Shown here in pieces: positions 59,120 to 64,000 of a stretch of 64,000 nt of DNA. How positions within the stretch are numbered: position 1 is the first letter of the stretch; the number at the start of each line of letters is the position of its first letter. The DNA lies in contig NZ_JGZP01000012.1 of assembly GCF_000741785.1 (NCBI RefSeq), positions 62,001-126,000 of the forward strand, read 5' to 3'. The notes below the pieces were generated by a model. It saw only the letters and a list, made by a program, of their open reading frames with translations. It had not been told where the DNA came from and did not search any database. The DNA comes from Bifidobacterium stellenboschense (GTDB lineage Bacteria; Actinomycetota; Actinomycetes; Actinomycetales; Bifidobacteriaceae). A program made the translations under genes and the position numbers.

Positions 59120-59701
59120 TCAGCGGCGGAACTCGATGTCGCCGGTCTCGGCGTCCATGCTTTCGACGATCGCGAGGGAATCCACGTCGTAGCCCTCCTC
59201 GCGCAGCCTGTCGCCGCCGCCCTGGAAGCCCTTCTCCACCGCGATGCCGATGCCCTCGACCACCGCGCCGGCCGACTCGCACAGGTCGATCAGGCCGCGC
59301 AGCGCCTTGCCGTTCGCCAGGAAGTCGTCGATGAGCAGCACATGGTCGCCCGCGTTGAGATACTTCTTCGCAACGATCACCGGGAACTCCTTCTGCTTCG
59401 TGAAGGAGTAGACGGTGGTCGTGTACTGGTCACCGTCCAGATTGATGGACTGCGCCTTCTTCGCGAACACGACCGGCACGCCGTCGAAATGACGGGCGGC
59501 GACGCAGGCGATGCCGATGCCCGACGCCTCGATCGTGAGGATCTTCGTGATGGTCTTGCCCGCGAAATGCTCGGCCCACGCGGCACCCATGTGGTCGAAC
59601 AGTGTCACGTCGCACTGGTGGTTCAGAAAGGCGTCCACCTTCAGCACGTTGCCCGGCTTGACCGTGCCCTCCCTGCGGATGCGCTCCTCGAGTTCCTTCA
59701 T
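59120..59701 (-). CDS. xpt: Xanthine phosphoribosyltransferase
   Basis: The 193-residue enzyme converts xanthine and PRPP to XMP in purine salvage. It matches B. subtilis Xpt in length and motifs: [11 protein letters not shown] near the N-terminus, [11 protein letters not shown], and the PRPP loop [20 protein letters not shown] precedes ATG 59701. pbuX follows on the same strand. No purine riboswitch was recognised in the 170 bases upstream. Confidence 0.94.
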   Translation of the reverse strand: MKELEERIRREGTVKPGNVLKVDAFLNHQCDVTLFDHMGAAWAEHFAGKTITKILTIEASGIGIACVAARHFDGVPVVFAKKAQSINLDGDQYTTTVYSFTKQKEFPVIVAKKYLNAGDHVLLIDDFLANGKALRGLIDLCESAGAVVEGIGIAVEKGFQGGGDRLREEGYDVDSLAIVESMDAETGDIEFRR

Positions 59702-59873
59702 ACAACCCCTTTGATGAATAACGGGTAACGGATGATTGAAGCGACAGTCTACGCCGCGCGCATGACCTCCACGCCCCGCCCGCACGACGACGGCATGTGG
59801 TAGACATGGATGGCCGAAAACAGGGGGAGTGCGTCCTCCGAAAGAACCCATCAGACGACAATAAGGGAGCAAC

Positions 59874-62546
59874 GTGCAGCAGGATCCGGACGTCATCGCA
59901 AGAAGCGCCGACGAACTCGTCGGAGACCTCAACCCTCAGCAGTCGCAGGCCGTGCAGTACCGCGGGCCCGCACTGCTCATCGGCGCCGGCGCCGGATCGG
60001 GCAAGACCCGCGTGCTCACCCGACGCATCGCATGGATCCTGAGCCGGTTCGGCGCATGGCCCAGCCAGATCCTCGCCATCACCTTCACCAACAAGGCCGC
60101 CGCCGAAATGCGCGAACGCCTCGAAACGCTCATCGGACCCGTCGCCCAGCGCATGTGGGTCTCCACCTTCCACTCCGCATGCGTGCGCATCCTGCGCCGC
60201 GACGGCAAGGCCATCGGGCTCAACAGCGGATTCTCCATCTACGACTCCGCCGACTCCGAACGCCTCGTCAAGATCATCGCCACCGAATTCAACATCGACG
60301 TCAAACGCTACACGCCGCGATCCATCCTCGGACGCATCTCCGACTACAAGAACCAGCTCATCGGCGTCAAGACGCAGCTCGCCCAGTACGCGCCCGACTT
60401 CAAACCCGGCCAGCGCGGCTACAAGATCGGCACCGTCGGCGACATCGAAGCGCTGTACGCGGTCGTCTACGCCGAATACCAGCACCGGCTCGCGCTCGCC
60501 AACGCCGTCGACTTCGACGACCTCATCGTGCGCACCGTCGAACTGCTGCGCGACCACCCGGACGTCGCCGAGTACTATCACCACCGGTTCCGCTACATTC
60601 TCGTCGACGAGTATCAGGACACCAACCACGCGCAGTACGTGCTCGTGCGCGAACTCGCCGGCGTTGACGCGGGGGAGGGGAAGGCCGTCGCGCCCACCGT
60701 CCCGTCGCAGGAGGCGACCGCCGGACGGCAGGGGCCGGCGTGGATCACCGTGGTGGGCGACTCCGACCAGTCTATCTACGCGTTCCGCGGCGCCGACATC
60801 CGCAACATCCAGGACTTCGAGCAGGACTTCCCCGACGCGAAGACCATCATGCTCGAACAGAACTACCGTTCCACGCAGACCATCCTCGATGCGGCGAACG
60901 CCGTCATCTCCAACAACGAGGGGCGCAAGCCGAAGAAGCTGTGGACGGCGCTCGGCAAGGGCGAGCCGATCGTCGGCTACGCGGCCGACAACGCGCAGCA
61001 GGAGGCGCAGTGGGTGGCCGGCGAGATCGCCCGCCTCCACGCCGAGGAGGCGATCGCCTACTCGGACATGGCCGTCATGTACCGCGCCAACGCGCAGTCC
61101 CGCTCCCTGGAGGAGGCGCTCATCAACGAGGGGCTGCCGTACCAGCTGGTCGGCGGCACCAAGTTCTACGAGCGCCGCGAGGTCAAGGATGCGATGGCGT
61201 ACCTGCAAGCCATCGTCAACCCGAACGACGACGTGAATTTGAGGCGCATCCTCAACGTGCCCAAGCGCGGTCTCGGCGCACGTGCCGAAGGCATCATCCT
61301 CGACTACGCGCGGGCTCACGGGGCGAGCTTCTTCGCCGGCCTCATGCACATGGACGAGATCGAGGGCGTCCCCACCCGCACACTCAAGCAGCTGCACGCG
61401 TTCCGCGACCTCATGGGCGGACTGTCCGCGTTCGCGCGCGCCAACGAGACCAAGCCGAGCGAGATCGTCGCCGAGGTGCTGGAGAAGTCCGGTCTGCTCG
61501 AGGAGCTGCGCAAATCCACCGACCCGCAGGACGAGTCACGCGTCGAGAACCTCTCCCAGCTGCAGTCCACCGCCGCCGAATTCGAACAGAAGACGCCGGA
61601 CGCCACGCTCGCCGGGTTCCTGGAGACCACGGCGCTCGTCGCCGACTCCGACCAGCTGCCCGGCGAGAACGAGGATTCCGGCAAGGTCACGCTGATGACC
61701 CTCCACACGGCGAAGGGCCTGGAATACCCGGTCGTGTTCCTGACGGGCATGGAGCAGGGCACGTTCCCGCATTCGCGTTCCATGGAGGACACGAGCGAAC
61801 TGCAGGAGGAGCGTCGTCTCGCCTACGTGGGCATCACGCGCGCCAAGCGCCGTCTGTACGTGACGCGCGCCGCCGTGCGCGCCCAGTGGGGGCAGGCGGC
61901 CGACATGATGCCCAGCCAGTTCCTCGACGAGATCCCCGAGAACCTCATCGACTGGAAGCGCCGCGAGGCCGGCGTCGAGCGTATGCGCTCCAGCTGGGAC
62001 GACGACGAGTTCGGCGGCTGGGATGACGGCATGCCCTCGTCCGGACCGACGTTCGGCGGCTCCTACGGCTCGTCGTCCTATGGCTCCGGTTCGCGTTCGT
62101 ACGGCGGTTCGTCGTATGGATCGGGTTCACGCTCGTACGGCTCCTCCTTGTACGGCTCGGGTTCGCGCGGTTCGTCCGGCTCGTCGCGTCGCGGCTCGGC
62201 CTACGGCTCGTCCACGTACGGCGGTTCGTCCGGCTCTCGGTACGGTTCCTCCTCGTACGGTTCCGGTTCGGGTTCCGGCTCTCGCTCCGGCAAGGTCACG
62301 ACGCGTCGCGTCACGCCGAAGGCCGCGTCGTCCGGCCACGGCGTGCCGGCCTCGTCGCTGACCAAGGACAACGGCCTCGACGTCAAGGACTTCGCGATCG
62401 GCGACCGCATCACCCACGACCGCTACGGCATGGGCAAGGTCGTCGACGTGCAGGACAAGGGACGCAACTCGGTCATCACCGTCGACTTCGGCACCGACGG
62501 CGTCAAACGTCTCATGCTGCGCGTGGCGCCTATCGAGAAGCTCTGA
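59874..62546 (+). CDS. pcrA: ATP-dependent DNA helicase PcrA/UvrD with Gly/Ser/Tyr-rich linker
   Basis: The 890-residue SF1A helicase is for DNA repair and replication-fork maintenance. It starts with the Q motif LNPQQSQAV, then Walker [27 protein letters not shown], Walker [61 protein letters not shown] and [14 protein letters not shown]. From about 718 to 807 is a low-complexity tract with ten YG dipeptides among Ser, Gly and Arg. The last 55 residues ([20 protein letters not shown]) are the PcrA Tudor-like domain that contacts RNA polymerase. The GTG start has AAGGGAG upstream. Confidence 0.95.
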   Translation: MQQDPDVIARSADELVGDLNPQQSQAVQYRGPALLIGAGAGSGKTRVLTRRIAWILSRFGAWPSQILAITFTNKAAAEMRERLETLIGPVAQRMWVSTFHSACVRILRRDGKAIGLNSGFSIYDSADSERLVKIIATEFNIDVKRYTPRSILGRISDYKNQLIGVKTQLAQYAPDFKPGQRGYKIGTVGDIEALYAVVYAEYQHRLALANAVDFDDLIVRTVELLRDHPDVAEYYHHRFRYILVDEYQDTNHAQYVLVRELAGVDAGEGKAVAPTVPSQEATAGRQGPAWITVVGDSDQSIYAFRGADIRNIQDFEQDFPDAKTIMLEQNYRSTQTILDAANAVISNNEGRKPKKLWTALGKGEPIVGYAADNAQQEAQWVAGEIARLHAEEAIAYSDMAVMYRANAQSRSLEEALINEGLPYQLVGGTKFYERREVKDAMAYLQAIVNPNDDVNLRRILNVPKRGLGARAEGIILDYARAHGASFFAGLMHMDEIEGVPTRTLKQLHAFRDLMGGLSAFARANETKPSEIVAEVLEKSGLLEELRKSTDPQDESRVENLSQLQSTAAEFEQKTPDATLAGFLETTALVADSDQLPGENEDSGKVTLMTLHTAKGLEYPVVFLTGMEQGTFPHSRSMEDTSELQEERRLAYVGITRAKRRLYVTRAAVRAQWGQAADMMPSQFLDEIPENLIDWKRREAGVERMRSSWDDDEFGGWDDGMPSSGPTFGGSYGSSSYGSGSRSYGGSSYGSGSRSYGSSLYGSGSRGSSGSSRRGSAYGSSTYGGSSGSRYGSSSYGSGSGSGSRSGKVTTRRVTPKAASSGHGVPASSLTKDNGLDVKDFAIGDRITHDRYGMGKVVDVQDKGRNSVITVDFGTDGVKRLMLRVAPIEKL

Positions 62547-62562
62547 CGGCTTCTCGATAGGC
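62528..62562 (+). terminator. Hairpin enclosing the pcrA stop codon
   Basis: A 14-bp perfect stem (62528-62541 with 62549-62562) has the TGA in its loop, as at pepC. The sequence ATCGAGAAGCTCTGAC recurs at about 62633-62648, so the end of the gene was partly duplicated with the intervening repeat. Confidence 0.7.
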
Positions 62563-62587
62563 GTCCTTCGCGGCTGCCGCCGCTCAC

Positions 62588-62633
62588 CTCGCCTACGGAC
62601 GCCCCGCTGGGCCGTCCGTTTGACGGCTCGGCC
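62588..62633 (+). repeat. Family A intergenic repeat after pcrA
   Basis: GCCTAC is followed by a 9-bp stem with one mismatch and the 3-base loop GCT, then TTTGACGGC and GGCC. The order is as in the tandem units at 9997-10298, but with yet another stem sequence. Confidence 0.65.
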
Positions 62634-62757
62634 ATCGAGAAGCTCTGACTCCATAGCAGACGGGCGGGCGAAAGTCAAGACTTGTGTTCCACGGGATCAT
62701 CTGCGCATAATGCCTGACGTTCCGGCAAACGGGACAGCAGTATAGGAAGAGAGAACC

Positions 62758-63150
62758 ATGAAGAACAAGCTCATCGCATCCGTCCCGTCCATTGTCATCG
62801 GTGCCCTGATCGCCATCGCGCCGCAGACCTTCGCCCACGCCTGCACGGGTCACGGCATGTTCGGCGCCTGCCACTGGTCGCAGCAGACCGCCACCGGCAT
62901 CGGCGTCGTGATCCTCGCCCTCGGCGTCATCGCCTTGTTCTCCGGACCGAAGACCCGCATGGGCCTCAACATCGCCGTCATCGCCGACTGCCTGCTGCTG
63001 CTCGCCGTGCCCACGATCCTCATCGGCGTCTGCCCGGGCGCGATGATGCACTGCCGCATGGTCATGCTGCCGACGCTCATCGTGCTCGGCGTGCTCGGCA
63101 TCGCCTTCGCGGCGACCGGCGCATGGCTCGACTCCCGCACCCGCGCGTGA
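62758..63150 (+). CDS. DUF4418 family small membrane protein
   Basis: The 130-residue product has four hydrophobic segments. The first region carries a TFAHACTGHGMFGACHWSQQTATGIGVVILA block, and a second conserved-looking segment reads GVCPGAMMHCRMVMLPTLIVLG, both rich in Cys, His and Met. DUF4418 genes often lie beside FtsX-type ABC exporter genes; the Cys/His/Met content suggests metal handling, which is inference. The ribosome binding site is AGAGAGAA, before the ATG. The stop overlaps the next start. Confidence 0.8.
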   Translation: MKNKLIASVPSIVIGALIAIAPQTFAHACTGHGMFGACHWSQQTATGIGVVILALGVIALFSGPKTRMGLNIAVIADCLLLLAVPTILIGVCPGAMMHCRMVMLPTLIVLGVLGIAFAATGAWLDSRTRA

Positions 63151-64000
63151 CGACGCGACACGGCGACGCCATGGACACGCACGTCACGCTCCGCGACCTT
63201 CCCCTCGCGAACCTCGCACGCAAACCCCTGCGCACGACGGCGCTGCTCGCCGTCGTCACCGTACTCGCCGTCGCCCTGTTCGGCGGAACCATGCTCGGCA
63301 TGAACCTCGGCAACGGCATGCGCAGCATGGAACGCCGGCTCGGCGCCGACCTCATGGTCGTGCCGCAGAACAGCGCGAACCAGGCCGAGGCGCTGCTCAC
63401 CGGCTCGAACTCCAGCACGTTCTACTTCACCCGCGACATCGCGCGCAAGGTCGAACGCGCCGACGGCATCGCACAAGCCACCGAACAGACTTACATCTCG
63501 TCGCTCGCCGCCGCATGCTGCGAGGAGAAGCTCCAGATCATCGGCTACGATCCCGCCACCGACTTCGTCATCGCGCCATGGGTGGCCTCCCAGTTCCAAG
63601 GCGAGTTGGAGGACGGGCAGATGGTCGCCGGGGCGAACGTCAACGTCTCCACGGACGGCACCATTGAACTCTACGGACGCAGCTGGCCGGTCGTCGCCCA
63701 ACTCGCGAACACCGGCACCGGACTCGACAACTCCGTGTTCATCAACCAGCGCACCGTGCCCGACATGGTCGAGGCGTCCGCTGCGGTCTCCAAGCGCGTC
63801 ATGCCCGAGGAATACGCGGACAAGGCCGTCTCCACCGTGATGATCAAGGTGAAGGACGGCTACGATCCGCAGACCGTCGCCACGAACATCAAACGGCTCG
63901 ACACGCGGTTCGCCGATCTCGGCTACGTGTATCCGGGAGGCGTGACCGCGGCGACGAAGACCGCGCTGGACGCGCTGACCGGCTATATGGCGGCGTTTGT
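63147..64000 (+). CDS. FtsX-family ABC transporter permease (cut by window edge)
   Basis: The frame is open to the end of the window, giving 284 residues. It starts with a cytoplasmic stretch and a first helix (RTTALLAVVTVLAVALFGGTMLG), then a large extracytoplasmic MacB-like domain beginning RSMERRLGADLMVVPQ. The second helix begins at the edge. GTG 63147 overlaps the DUF4418 stop by four bases (GTGA). ATG 63171 is an in-phase alternative. An ATPase gene probably follows. The substrate is unknown. Confidence 0.82.
   Translation, partial: MTTRHGDAMDTHVTLRDLPLANLARKPLRTTALLAVVTVLAVALFGGTMLGMNLGNGMRSMERRLGADLMVVPQNSANQAEALLTGSNSSTFYFTRDIARKVERADGIAQATEQTYISSLAAACCEEKLQIIGYDPATDFVIAPWVASQFQGELEDGQMVAGANVNVSTDGTIELYGRSWPVVAQLANTGTGLDNSVFINQRTVPDMVEASAAVSKRVMPEEYADKAVSTVMIKVKDGYDPQTVATNIKRLDTRFADLGYVYPGGVTAATKTALDALTGYMAAF

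Noticed and set aside
59430..61397. Minus-strand frame across xpt and pcrA
   Set aside because: It lies opposite intact helicase motifs, and its last part is an out-of-frame reading of xpt.

Overview
This window is high-GC chromosomal DNA from a Bifidobacterium species. The evidence is a 16S gene with bifidobacterial signature stretches, a 16S-23S spacer without tRNA genes, strong GC bias at third codon positions, frequent GTG starts with AGGAG-type ribosome binding sites, and actinobacterial forms of SenX3/RegX3, GlnE, PcrA and TrmI. I could not settle the species by reading.

Layout. 1-7.6 kb: a truncated unknown gene, a pyroglutamyl-peptidase relative, a DivIVA-like coiled-coil protein, aminopeptidase C, two tandem class I DAHP synthases and the MTA/SAH nucleosidase. 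7.8-14.7 kb: a phosphate-starvation block (senX3-regX3, then pstSCAB). Three 22-nt direct repeats that look like PHO boxes sit upstream of senX3, regX3 and pstS. 14.9-21.1 kb: a 1,659-residue LPXTG-anchored fibro-slime/Cna-B adhesin convergent with a Ser/Gly-rich membrane protein. 21.3-29.6 kb: mixed housekeeping genes (EamA exporter, flavin-type oxidase, DUF2442 protein beside a broken HTH gene, THUMP-like methyltransferase, two histidine phosphatases, CorA, an orphan solute-binding lipoprotein, TrmI). 29.8-36.9 kb: metE-metF and glnE. 37.4-42.7 kb: a complete 16S-23S-5S operon flanked by inverted copies of an intergenic repeat. 43.1-44.9 kb: a PiT-type phosphate transporter with its PhoU-like DUF47 partner. 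45-53.2 kb: a DUF1846 protein, then four overlapping genes (DUF6020 membrane protein, flippase, GT2 glycosyltransferase, GT-C-like membrane protein) that look like one cell-surface glycan operon. 53.3-64 kb: an AlbA_2/Schlafen-type regulator, an XRE regulator, an AIM24 protein, NhaA, xpt-pbuX purine salvage, a PcrA/UvrD helicase with a Gly/Ser/Tyr tail, and the start of a DUF4418-ABC permease operon.

How the parts fit. Phosphate handling dominates: a sensor/regulator pair, a high-affinity Pst system lacking an adjacent phoU, and a low-affinity PiT transporter with a PhoU-like DUF47 protein. Methionine and one-carbon metabolism are represented by metE, metF and mtnN, aromatic supply by the two DAHP synthases, and purine salvage by xpt-pbuX.

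The least expected content is between genes. Three families of structured intergenic repeats recur (called A, B and C here). Family A keeps its hairpins while swapping stem sequences between copies, so selection may act on RNA or DNA structure. I found no CRISPR array, insertion sequence, prophage or tRNA gene.
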